Shown here: positions 12,038-22,315 of the stretch, in pieces
How the letters are laid out: the number at the start of each line of letters is the position of its first letter
How positions within the stretch are numbered: the stretch's first letter is position 1
Assembly: GCF_041260155.1 (NCBI RefSeq)
Contig: NC_091945.1
Location: 27,516,796-27,580,795, forward strand
DNA length: 64,000 nucleotides
Direction of reading: 5' to 3'
From: Ptychodera flava
Taxonomy: Eukaryota > Hemichordata > Enteropneusta > Ptychoderidae
Notes under the pieces: model-generated
Told to the model about the DNA's origin: nothing
Databases searched by the model: none
Seen by the model: the letters and a program-made list of their open reading frames with translations, nothing else
Position numbers and translations under genes: made by a program

Positions 12038-13928
12038 GGTAGTGACCTGTGACAGTCATGTGCAGCGATGATAAAATGTGATCAGTCAAGGGCAAGATTA
12101 TACGATCTATATACTTTATCATATCAAAAAATGAGCACGCGTTCATTAGATTTGAATGCACACTATCTACCAAAAATGTTCATTTTACTTTCATTATTGC
12201 TCAAAATTTGTTCTCAGTGGAGAGGCCCAATTTCTAGCCCTTGTTCAGACACCCCAGGACTGTACACTAATATGTCACTTTAAAACTTTCTTCACAAGAG
12301 ATATGCAGAGTTCGTCATTCTTGGAGTTTTTTGACCTAGTCGCTGTCGTGATCTCTCGACGAGATATTTTTTCTAAAGCTCTTGCTTCGTCAAATCATTG
12401 AGCCGCCTTGCGTAATACTTTAGAAAACGATTTTAACTCGAAGCATCGTGGATCAATAGTAGCACCTGTCCAAACTGACGAAGACAAAGACAGGCCGCCA
12501 TGCATACATAAGAGAGGGTGGCATAAACATGCTCAAAGATCGTATGTATTCGCATCAGCACAGTAAGTGGCTTGAAAAACCGGTCGCAATAAAACAAGAA
12601 TGGATAAACGAAAGAAGTTACTTGACCATTTTCACTCTTATCAGATTTTTGAAATAGTGGAATTTTTTATAAAATTTAGACGGAAGTTCAGACAGGGGGC
12701 GTTTCTAAGGCTGGTCATCCGAGGCTGTGCTTTATTCTGCATATCAGCACACAGCTTGGCGTATAAAATAGATAATTTGAAGTCACAAATACACGCACAC
12801 GCTAACTCACAAATAAAGCTCTATTGTTTATTTTTAAAAATACCACTCTTTTTTATTCATAAACATCTATAAAAATATAGAGAATAGTATATTTGCTTTT
12901 TAATTCTGCCTTGTTCGAGGCCCGGTGATGTATGGGTGACATAAAACTAAGCATAAATACGAAAAAATATACACTGTCATGTAGAAATTTTCACCCAGTC
13001 ATCTTTTCTACCCCGCGTCTCTTGATTTCCGATCACTCTTTCGATTTTTCATCTCTTTGCAACGAATCGACCTACAGCTGCGTGCAGTTCCAGAAGTGCT
13101 CATCGGCGTCTACGCATCATCGACCCACTGTGAGCGTTGAAACACAACGCAAATAATAGTCAGCGGCGTACATGTCGAAACTGTTCGCTTCTGGCAACCA
13201 ACGTTTGGTCACCATAGTAACATCTTATTAGAAGTCCACTTCAAATGGAGCGAAGAAATTACTTGACACCCTACCCTGGAAAAAATATGAAATTTTCTCT
13301 GAGAAAATATTCTTATCTTCTCGCTGGAAACTAGGGACAATTACATCAGAACTGCGAGATGAACCCCCGATGAGCGTTTTAGAGTGTACATGTTTCTCAT
13401 TCTGGGGCGTTCTGACGTCCTGTACACTCATCCAGGAAATTGAAGTCACATTTTCTAGAGATTCACACAGGGTTACTGACTTTCATCCGCGAACAACAAC
13501 AAAAAAAGTTTTACTGTTTTGAGGCTTTGAATTGCGCATTCATCTAGATCCAGCAAGCCGTCCTTTCTGGGCACAGACAAGTCACTGAACTTTGAAATCT
13601 TCCTGTTCGCGTGCAAGCTAGTGTTAGGAAGTTGACTGACCATGGGCAGGGGGATGATGACATCAATCTTGCTGAGATCTACTTTATGATGTTTTGAATA
13701 CATTCCACCCCTGTTTGTCTGCCTTTGGGCTGCGTTTTACCATTCTCTTCAAGCCTGTGGTATTTGTGGATAACACTCGGCCGTATCAAAGCTCATGTTT
13801 GCCATTTTCGTATGAAAACGTATAATGTTACCATCATGGTGAAAGGCCACTTTTTCGGGAGAAGTATAGCTGTGCCTGCCTGACAGACTCAAATAGTCGT
13901 CCATTCTCTTTCGTTTAGGTTACTGGGA
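12038..13928. other. no gene recognised; one unassigned open frame
   Basis: A minus-strand frame at 13473-13703 (76 codons, containing SKIDVIIPLPMVSQLP) has a reasonable amino-acid mix and could be part of an exon. No acceptor or donor convinces and no family is recognised, so it is not called. The rest is unremarkable. Confidence 0.3.
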
Positions 13929-14293
13929 TTAAAGTAGTTGGCGCCTCGAACATGAAAAACTTACCCGTAGACTTTTGCTCAAACCTCCCTAAAGTTAACT
14001 TTAAACCATGTTGTTTTCAAAGTCAAGAATGAAAATTGGGGTCACCGTGCAGATTTTGGTACTAGAGAAACAAATTATCCAGTATTTACGGATATTTAGA
14101 TTCAAAATGGCCGCCATCCTTGCGTTTTCTGTATGGGGGAAATAAAGTTCTCGATATCCACAAAACTTAGATGGCGAAAGCTTTAGTTACTCCATAAGCT
14201 TCAAAATGAGCCCCTACAAATGTTAGACCAAAATGTAATATTATCAAAGTTGGAGAGTCCGAATATCTCTCCCCGAGGCGCGTTCTACCTTAA
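13929..14293 (-). mobile_element. MITE family A copy, full length (reverse)
   Basis: Runs from TTAAAGTAGTTGGCGCCTCG to GAGGCGCGTTCTACCTTAA, with TTAA at both limits (13929-13932, 14290-14293). The internal words CTAGAGAAACAAATTA, AAAATGGCCGCCATCC and AGAGTCCGAATATCT are characteristic. About 365 bp with no coding capacity. Confidence 0.85.
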
Positions 14294-14394
14294 ACAGGAA
14301 CGCAGCTTGGTTAATAAATACGCAACAACAAAATGAGTTATTTGTCAAAGAATTTCATTCCGAACCATCACAAACTTCAGCCACTTAAGGTAGC

Positions 14395-14734
14395 ATGCGC
14401 CTCGGGGACAGATATTTGGACTCTCAAATTTCTACAACTCTTTTTCTGATGTACAGCTTGTGGGGGCTCATTTTGAAGCTCTTGGCGAAAGAAAACTTTT
14501 TACATTCTCAGTTTTTCGAAAATCCAAAATTTGTCTTGTTCCCATAGGGTTACCACAGAAATGGCGGCCATTTTGAATTTCAAATTTTGGGTAATTTGTT
14601 TCTCTAGTTCAAAACTTAAGACGGTGACCTCCGATTTTCATTGTTGTTCTGAGAAGAGAATGGTTGAAAATTTCATTTAGGAAATTTTGAGCGAACGTTT
14701 CAGTCTTTCATTTCCGAGGCTTATACTACCTTAA
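14395..14734 (+). mobile_element. MITE family A copy, full length (forward)
   Basis: TTAAGGTAGCATGCGCCTCG at the left and ACTACCTTAA at the right (14731-14734). Internal order matches the 21957-22315 copy: GGGGACAGATATTTGGACTC, GTGGGGGCTCATTTTGAAGC, ATGGCGGCCATTTTGAATTT. It lies only 100 bp from an oppositely oriented copy. Confidence 0.85.
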
Positions 14735-15535
14735 GACGCATATCGGTAGTATCCAGTTTCCAGTCCGCGATCGCTTACGCTAATTTATCACCCGTGCAGG
14801 AAGATTAATAAGGAACCTCTGACAATACACTTGCTATAAATCGGCGAAACTGCCACGCAACAGATCCAAAACACCCAACTCACACCAAGGCCTGCTACAC
14901 AACTTTATCAAGGGACGACTTCACCCCATATTTCTCACGTTTTCATGACTGTCTTTCAATCACTTTCTCTTTATAATTGTTGAGATTTATGACTTCGCAC
15001 TTGTACTTCTCGCCCAGATGGTAACGCAAGTGCATTTTTATGCAAAGCCGAGCTCAGCTGTGAGTTTCCCCCTTTTTGAAAAATAACTCTCCAGACATAC
15101 TCAGTCGCTGGGTGGAGGAATGTAATTTTTTTACAATTATGGTATAGTAGTGCTGCTCTCGGAAAGGGTATAATTCAGGAAATGTTGCCATTTCGTTCGA
15201 TTCTCGGGGGAAAAGGTAAACATATCGAAACCCATGGAAAGATGTCAGTGGCAGATTGAGAGCGCATTTCCGCCTCATATGTTGTTTGAAAAGAAATATC
15301 GCGTTTTTAGCCGATACCGCTTGGCTGTGCACTGGCAGCCGACAACGTACAATGCATAATGGTAAAAAATTGCATTCACGCCCGCTCCCATCCTGTTTTT
15401 AAGTGCGTTGCGCTTATTCAATCTAATATCATATCACGAGTCTAATCCATCATCCGCTACTAACAATTTAGTAATAATCAAAGCAGCTTGGTGTTTGAAA
15501 TAAAAAAAATCGATGATGATGACAAAAGTTAAGGT
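14735..15535. other. no gene recognised
   Basis: Unique DNA upstream of the tRNA pair. A minus-strand open frame of 92 codons at 15054-15332 has no recognisable family and no convincing splice sites. Confidence 0.35.
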
Positions 15536-15608
15536 AGCCCCCTGTGAGATTCGAACTCACGACCCCTGGTTTACAAGACCAGTGCTCTAACCACTGAGCT
15601 AAGGAGGC
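15536..15608 (-). tRNA. tRNA-Thr (anticodon TGT)
   Basis: Read on the minus strand, 73 nt fold as a standard cloverleaf. The acceptor GCCTCCT pairs with AGGGGGC (one G-T pair). The D arm is GCTC/GAGC. The anticodon stem CTGGT/ACCAG encloses loop CTTGTAA, giving anticodon TGT at 34-36. The T arm is GTGAG/CTCAC with loop TTCGAAT. The discriminator is T and CCA is not encoded, as expected for a nuclear gene. The internal A box (TAGCTCAGTGG) and B box (GTTCGAATC) are intact and a T run (TTTT) follows within about 12 nt, so it should be transcribed by RNA polymerase III. No intron. Confidence 0.95.
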
Positions 15609-16223
15609 TTCATGCTCGCCGACGAGAGCGGCGTGTTAAGAATGTTTGTCGTACTGTAATCCGCGACGGGTCACGTTATCCCGGCTAGTTTTATCGTAAA
15701 AATTCCACAGAGGTTAATTATTCTAGATAAAAATGATTTCGTCTGAAACTGTCATCACCAACAGCTGTAAAACGTGTTAAGTTTGGCCCACGCTGTATCG
15801 CTATACTGTCGGCACAACCTGGCCTGGGTGGGGCTGGTCATTGACCTTTGCCCATTGATTTACTATGCATGACGCGTGTAAAAAGGTTTCTTCCGTGGCG
15901 AAACAAAGTTTGTTTTGTTCTCGTAAACGCGTAAGTTAAGCGTCTTTTGGCGTAAAACGCCGTATAGAATGGTCTATAAATGACTAAATATTATCAAAAG
16001 TCCAAAGATTGTTTTCTTTTTGCGTCACGAATCCGTCAAACGTAATACGGCTTTACCATCTTGGAACAAAAGTATACGCTAAAACAACGGACGGGGTGGA
16101 AGGGACAGACACACAAAATCAAATGAGGAAGGTACATACTCGCGTAAATATATTACCCGAGTTATTACAAATTTTTCTCTGCATGCCTCCAATTGCAGCG
16201 TCAAAAACTCCATCAAAAGAAGC
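15609..16223. other. spacer between two tRNA genes
   Basis: About 615 bp with nothing recognised; unique sequence. Confidence 0.4.
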
Positions 16224-16296
16224 TGGAGAATCCGGGTATCGATCCCGGTACCTCTCGCATGCTAAGCGAGCGCTCTACCATGTGAGCTAATTCCCC
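16224..16296 (-). tRNA. tRNA-Ala (anticodon AGC)
   Basis: Minus-strand 73-nt cloverleaf. The acceptor GGGGAAT pairs with ATTCTCC (one G-T pair), discriminator A. The D arm is GCTC/GAGC. The anticodon stem CTCGC/GCGAG encloses loop TTAGCAT, anticodon AGC. The T arm is CCGGG/CCCGG with loop ATCGATA; the usual first T of the T loop is replaced by A, which slightly weakens the B box. T runs follow on the minus strand (near 16213-16216 and 16202-16206), fitting pol III termination. No intron and no encoded CCA. Confidence 0.93.
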
Positions 16297-17271
<975 letters not shown>

Positions 17272-17487
17272 TCAATGCTCTTTTTCGATCTTATTCAACT
17301 CTTGTGGACAGAGTTCTGATAGCTGATAACAATCTACCGTTTCATCGTAGAGGCTCAACCTTTCGAAATGTAAATACCAATAGACGGATTGCATTTCATA
17401 ATCACAATGAAGGCTGACGTTGGCTGGCAGCATCGGATAAAGTAGTTCGGTCTCGCATGGCATTTGCATATTATATGGCAAAGTCCC
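17272..17487 (-). CDS. candidate exon with Ig-like character (possibly a pseudogene)
   Basis: On the minus strand a plausible acceptor (TTAGGTATCCCAG) ends at 17488 and is followed by an open frame that includes MPCETELLYPMLPANVSLHC and MQSVYWYLHFERLSLYDE, stopping at a TGA next to 17274. The order Cys, about 10 residues, then a Trp-Tyr hydrophobic strand resembles the B and C strands of an immunoglobulin domain, and an N-V-S sequon precedes the Cys. A further out-of-frame stretch downstream looks like the F strand. The absence of a good donor before the stop and the frame break argue for a degraded copy. The Ig assignment is inference from pattern only; it may be chance. Confidence 0.25.
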   Translation of the reverse strand, partial: GTLPYNMQMPCETELLYPMLPANVSLHCDYEMQSVYWYLHFERLSLYDETVDCYQLSELCPQELNKIEKEH

Positions 17488-18566
17488 CTGGGATACCTAA
17501 AGAATCATAAGAGTAGTCCTCTTACCAGTTCCATGATGCTTTTCGCGACAGATTAAATAACTGACGGCATTTGTGGCTGACGCTACCCTGGCCAACTTAT
17601 ACATTCATCGCCGATTGAAACGCAAGGCACCACACTTTTTCAGCATCATAAACTGTATTACTGGCTAATTTGATACATACTATATAGTTTATGCTAATTG
17701 TATATGTATGTTCCAAAAAAATTACATGTAAGCTTATGTATCAAAAGCTGTAATGTTCTGTGTCAAGTACGTGACTGTACAGAGTTTCAAACAGCCGCGG
17801 CAATGCATTGTGGGATAACCAGAAAACGATCTATTGCGAAATTTATTTATTTACCACTAGGGTCACAGTTGTGAGTCCGCGACATTCAGTACGTCTCTTA
17901 TCGTCACGCTTTCAACCCCAGTCCCTCCACATAGCTTTTTTGTCTTGTCCCACTAAGTTGAGCAAAGTGGACTGTAAGATCGGGTTCGAAATTCAGTTAC
18001 TTCTTATAAATTTCCTTCAACTTTGATGTTTGTTTTGACTGCCTCTTCGTAAAAGTGAGCGAAGCAAATCAAATTGCGTGTTTAGATTTGGTTCTGTCGC
18101 GACTGTACCCAGTACCTAGGGATACGCCAAATCTAGAATCCTGCCACGGTAGGGCAATGATAATAAATGTTATCAATACATAAAATGCCTCGTAAAATGC
18201 GTGGGTTGATATGAATTTTGCTTCAACATTGGCAAATAGCGTTATCTATATAAAAAATATAATCTAGAGCTCCTTATATTATATCTTATCAACTATTACC
18301 CCTGGGTCGATCATTCCTCGATATTGCAATGAGATTTTCTTGAATCCACACGTGTCTATGTTTTTGCCCAAGATGGATAGAAGGACATCACGCTCTGACG
18401 TCAACCATATATTTCGTTTTCATGGCACGGAAATTTTACACCGTGCTTATTGACCCATCAAACAAATGACTTCCTTAGAGAGCGGTCCTCTTTTTGATCT
18501 CTATTCATGGTTCGTGATCACATGATTACTTTGAAGCCATTTTGTATGATGTGACTAACTCATGTC
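17488..18566. other. no gene recognised
   Basis: Unique AT-rich DNA; no repeat or exon supported. Confidence 0.35.
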
Positions 18567-18918
18567 GTTAAGGTAGTATGCGCCTCGAAAGTGAAAGACT
18601 GAAACTTTTGCTCAAACTTTCCCGAATGAAAGTTTCAACCATTCTCTTGCCAAATCAACGATAAAAATCGGGTGTTACAGTGCAGTTTGGAACTAGCGAA
18701 ACAAATTACTCAACATTGTGCGATATTTGAAATTCAAAACGGCCGCCGTTCCTGTGTCAACTCCATGGGGAAGATTTAAATTTTGGATTTTCAAAAAACT
18801 AAGACTGTGAAAGGTTTTCTCTCTCCAAGAGCTTTAACATGAGCCCCACAAGTGGTAAATCAAAAAAGAATTGTAGAAAGTACAACTACATCTGTCCCCG
18901 AGGCGCGTTCTACCTTAA
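18567..18918 (-). mobile_element. MITE family A copy, full length (reverse)
   Basis: Starts TTAAGGTAGTATGCGCCTCG and ends GAGGCGCGTTCTACCTTAA, with a TTAA tetranucleotide at both ends. The internal words GAAACAAATTACTCAACATT, CAAAACGGCCGCCGTTCC and TCCAAGAGCTTTAACATGAG match the other copies. This is the best model for the target of the LINE insertion just downstream. Confidence 0.88.
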
Positions 18919-19212
18919 AAGGGCTAGACTAAAGATCGGGTGACTGGTTTTGCCGTATTGGTAAGACTGAAATAGACTGGGCCAACACTAAGCGATTTAC
19001 AAATCACCTTATGGTAGTACTCGCCTCGAAAGTGAAAGCTTTAAACTTTTGCTCAAACTTTCCTCAGATCAGGGATCACCGTGCAAATTTCGGTACTAGA
19101 GAAATATCCTTAAATTTACCGATTTACCGTCATCCCTGCGTTAATCTATTGAAAAAAAAAATCGATTTTCAAATCGATATTGAATAAAAATCGATTTTCA
19201 CATAAATAAAAC

Positions 19213-19624
19213 CGTGAATATTTTATTGATAATGTCCACAAATTTTTCTTGACGCAAATGAATCATATTCCATCACGGGTCAATTGCTCTAACATTCTTG
19301 ATCTTATTTTTAATTTCAATGCCTGAGAGATTTCGTGAGGTAGTTTCTGTTTCCCCTGAAGGTTTTCATACCGATCATACGATTTTGGAATTTTCTGTTA
19401 TCGCTAAGTTACATTACATTAAACACAAACCCCACTTTACTTACAACTACAAAAAGGCAAATTTCAATCTCATTAGGTCTGCATTGTCTAATACGAATTT
19501 TGATGATGTTTTACATTCCAGTGCTGTAAATTCGGCCTGGTTACTTTTTAAGAAACATCTTTTTAAAGTGATTGATGCTCATATACCTAAAGTAAAGATC
19601 AAGGATATATCTGTATCGGGTTGA
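19213..19624 (+). pseudogene. LINE endonuclease C-terminus (frameshifted)
   Basis: One frame gives FFLTQMNHIPSRVNCSNILD up to about 19318; the next frame continues with PERFREVVSVSPEGFHTDHT and ILEF. The pattern Q..HIPSR....LDLIF followed by S-D/T-D-H is the end of the apurinic-like endonuclease of non-LTR elements, with the final catalytic His in TDH. A single frameshift near 19318 and a stop at 19622 break it. The N-terminal catalytic part of the endonuclease is missing, fitting 5' truncation. Confidence 0.75.
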
Positions 19625-19740
19625 ATCGATGCCGACATTAGGCATATGCAAACAATTTTTTTGCATGGAGACAAGCCAAGAAATCAAATCTTTCACGGCA
19701 TTAGGCGAAATTTCGTAAGCTTCGCAATTGGCTCAAAAAC

Positions 19741-20797
19741 ATGGTGACTTCGAAATTTCATCAGTACATTGACAATCTTAGTAACTCTATAGTCGAAAAT
19801 CCAAAAAGGTTTTGGTCTCTTATTCGGTCTAATAAGACGCGTTCCAAATCATTATCAAAGATTCTTGTTAGCCAGCAAGGTTCAGCCACTACTGCTGCAG
19901 ATAAGGCCACTCTTTTCAATAACTACTTTTATTCTGTTTTTACTAAGTCTGATCCCCGTGTTACTTTCCCGGGTATTTCCATTTTCAAGAATCTCTCTTT
20001 GGGAAATGTTTCAGTTACTCGGGATGACATTCTTAACATCCTTCTGGACCTTGATGTTTGTAAAGCAATCGACCCAGATGGTATTTCTCCACTTGTCCTT
20101 AAACAGTGTGCCAGGCATCTAGTTGAACCATTGTGTTACATCTTTAATTTATCACTTACAACAGGTTTTTTTGCCGGATGACAGGTTGACAGCTAACGTT
20201 GTTCCTATTCATAAGAAGTCTGATAGACAGCAAGTTGACAATTATAGACCAGTATCCTTATTAAGTATATGTAGTGAAGTTCTTGAGAGGTCTGTATTTA
20301 ACATAATTTTTCCAAATATAAAGGATCACATCTATCATCTGCAACATGGCTTTGTTAAGGGACATTCTTCAGTGACTCAGCTTTTGCAAATTTTTCATGA
20401 TATTGGTTCTACTTTGGTTAGGGCTGGTCAAGTTGATATGGTTTACTTAGAATTTTCAAAGGCCTTTGACAGTGTTCCTCATCAATTATTAATTCATAAA
20501 CTAAGATCGTTTGGGATCCATTCTCAGCTATTAACATGGTTACAGGCTTACTTATCTGGACGAAAGTAGAGAGTTGTTGTAGAAGGACTTCATTCAGACT
20601 GGCTACCGGTTGTTTCGGTTGTTTCGGGGTCAATATTAGGACCTCTTCTTTTCCTCCTTTATGTAAATGACATGCCCTGGGTTGTCGAAAATTGTACTCT
20701 TGCTTTGTTTGCTGATGATTCAAAGTGTTATAGGGTTATAAATAGTGTTGCTGACTGTGAGTATCTGCAGAACGATATTAATTCTGAAGTGGAGTAA
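19741..20797 (+). pseudogene. LINE reverse transcriptase (frameshifted, stop-bearing)
   Basis: 19741-20181 encodes the N-terminal RT region (..RFWSLIRSNKTRSKSL.., DPDGISPLVLKQCARH). A frameshift near 20160-20180 moves to a second frame with NVVPIHKKSDRQQVDNYRPV, the RT block containing the conserved K and NYRPVSLLS. Then come GFVKGHSSVTQLLQ and the palm motif YLEFSKAFDSVPHQLLIHKL (about 20443-20500). An in-frame TAG at 20567-20569 follows YLSGRK. The continuation holds GSILGPLLFLLYVNDMP and the catalytic FADDSK at 20708-20725. Both catalytic Asp of the ADD box remain, but the protein cannot be made in one piece. Confidence 0.92.
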
Positions 20798-21500
20798 TAC
20801 TTGGAACCTTTGCTTTCACCCCATCAAGTGACAAATTATTTCAATCACTCGTCGTAAAAAAACCCATTATCTACTCATATAGCATGAATGGTACCATCTT
20901 ACGTCATGTTAATTCAATTACTGACTTAGGAGTGGATATTTCCTCCACCTTGGTTTGGAATAATCATATAAAAAAGTAATAAGCAAGTCTAATAGTAAAT
21001 TAGGTATGATAAAGCGTATTTTCGATGCTCCGCAGAATGCCAGCAAGACTTTGTATTCAACCTTAATTAGGAGTGGCTTAGAATATTGTAGTTGTCTGTG
21101 GGCGGGTACATCCAAGCAGTATATAAAGGCTTTGGAAGGGCTACTCAGTATATCCTTCACTACGCAGATTTAGATTACAAAAACAGGCTTTTTAAAGTGT
21201 TTTAATGGTTTTTCTGATGTAAATTTGGATGAATTTGTATCTTTTTATAGTTCCACTTCCAATTATCCCAGTACGAGATCGAGTAACGACTATTTAAGAT
21301 CAAATCTCATTCTTGCCACACAGATTCATTTACACGTTCTTATTTTAACAGAATTACGGTTCCCTTATGGAACCAGTTGGATTCCCGCATCAGATCTTCA
21401 GAGAGTCTATCTCTTTTTAAATATAAAGTAAATTTGTTTTTTTCAGCAGAAATTTAAAACTTATTTCAATTCCACTGGCACTTGTACATGGATAGCAACA
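20798..21500 (+). pseudogene. LINE C-terminal region (multiple frame breaks)
   Basis: Successive frames give ITDLGVDISSTLVWNNHIKK, KSNSKLGMIKRIFDAPQN, TLIRSGLEYCSCLWAGTSKQ, then about 21350-21420 ITVLWNQLDSRIRSSESLSL and near 21480 CTWIATCRCHSCHPT. The LG..I...L.W..HI word and the W.Q/L-P.-type terminal helix with a Cys-rich end are typical of the region after the RT in many non-LTR elements. At least three frame changes are needed to read it. Confidence 0.75.
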
Positions 21501-21956
21501 TGTCGCTGTCACAGTTGCCATCCAACGTAATTTGCTCCTGTGTGAGATTTTATCTGACATTTTCTCTGTTTTTATCATGTGAATGTTTGATGAGCATTTT
21601 TTCTGTTTGTCGTTGTCCTTTCATTTTTCTCCATTTTTGATGTATGTTGGGACAGTGCTAGAGGTGTTCGACACCTGTTTGTCTTAACCATTTACTGGCT
21701 TCTGTTTTAGTCTTGACTTTGTATTTGTTGCTCAACTGTGGTGCAAAGTGGTTTTCTCTTGCAGTATAGTTGTTTTATTATTTTTGGGTGTCTATGTTCA
21801 GTCTTTTAATCTTTGAATGGTAGTGAGGAAGTATAATAAATAAATAAATAAAATAAGTAGATTCCAAGATCTTTGAAATGGGCTCACATGAGTGGTAGAT
21901 CAGAAAGGAATTGTAAAAATTTGAGTCTGAATATCTGTTCTTGAGGCGCATTCTAT

Positions 21957-22315
21957 CTTAAGGTAGAACGCGCCTCGGGGACAGATATTCGGACTCTCAA
22001 ACTTCTACAATTTTTTCTGATCTACAACATGTGGGGGCTCATTTTAAAGCTCTTGGAGAAAGAAACACTTTCACTGTCTTAGTTTTTCGAAAATCTAAAA
22101 TTTTGTTTCTCCCCATAGAGTTAACACAGGGATGGCGGCCATTTTGAATTTCAAAAATCGTTAAATTGTGGGTTATTTGTTTCTCTAGTTCCAAAATTTG
22201 CACAGTGACCCCCTATTTTTATTCTTGATTTTGAAAGAGAATGGTTGAAATATTTTTTGAGGCAAGTTTAAGCAAAAGCTTAAGTCTTTCACTTACGAGG
22301 CGCATACTACCTTAA
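21957..22315 (+). mobile_element. MITE family A copy, full length (forward; best-preserved)
   Basis: Runs from TTAAGGTAGAACGCGCCTCG to CGAGGCGCATACTACCTTAA. Internal blocks in order: GGGGACAGATATTCGGACTC, TGTGGGGGCTCATTTTAAAG, CTCCCCATAG, GGGATGGCGGCCATTTTGAA, TTTGTTTCTCTAGTTCCAAA, TGAAAGAGAATGGTTGAAAT. The first TTAA is shared with the end of the reverse copy at 19009-21960, so the two stand head to head with a single TTAA between them. Confidence 0.9.

Larger units (their letters stand above)
19171..21856 (+). mobile_element. 5'-truncated non-LTR retrotransposon (LINE), decayed
   Basis: About 2.7 kb holding, in order on the plus strand, the C-terminal end of an AP-like endonuclease, a reverse transcriptase and a C-terminal region, all broken by frameshifts and stops. 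It ends in a short TAAA-type tail (AATAAATAAATAAA near 21836-21851), the usual LINE 3' end. The 5' boundary is approximate. It is inserted inside a family A MITE, so it is younger than that copy. The RT sequence resembles Jockey/CR1-type elements of invertebrates, but the clade is inference. Confidence 0.9.
19009..21960 (-). mobile_element. MITE family A copy split in two by a LINE
   Basis: The left piece (19009 to about 19170) begins TTATGGTAGTACTCGCCTCG and follows the family through GGTACTAGAGAAA and CATCCCTGCG. The right piece (about 21857-21960) resumes with TTCCAAGATCTTTGAAATGG, then GTGGTAGATCAGAAAGGAAT and ends GAGGCGCATTCTATCTTAA. Joined, the two pieces give one family A copy. Between them lies the LINE. 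Confidence 0.8.
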
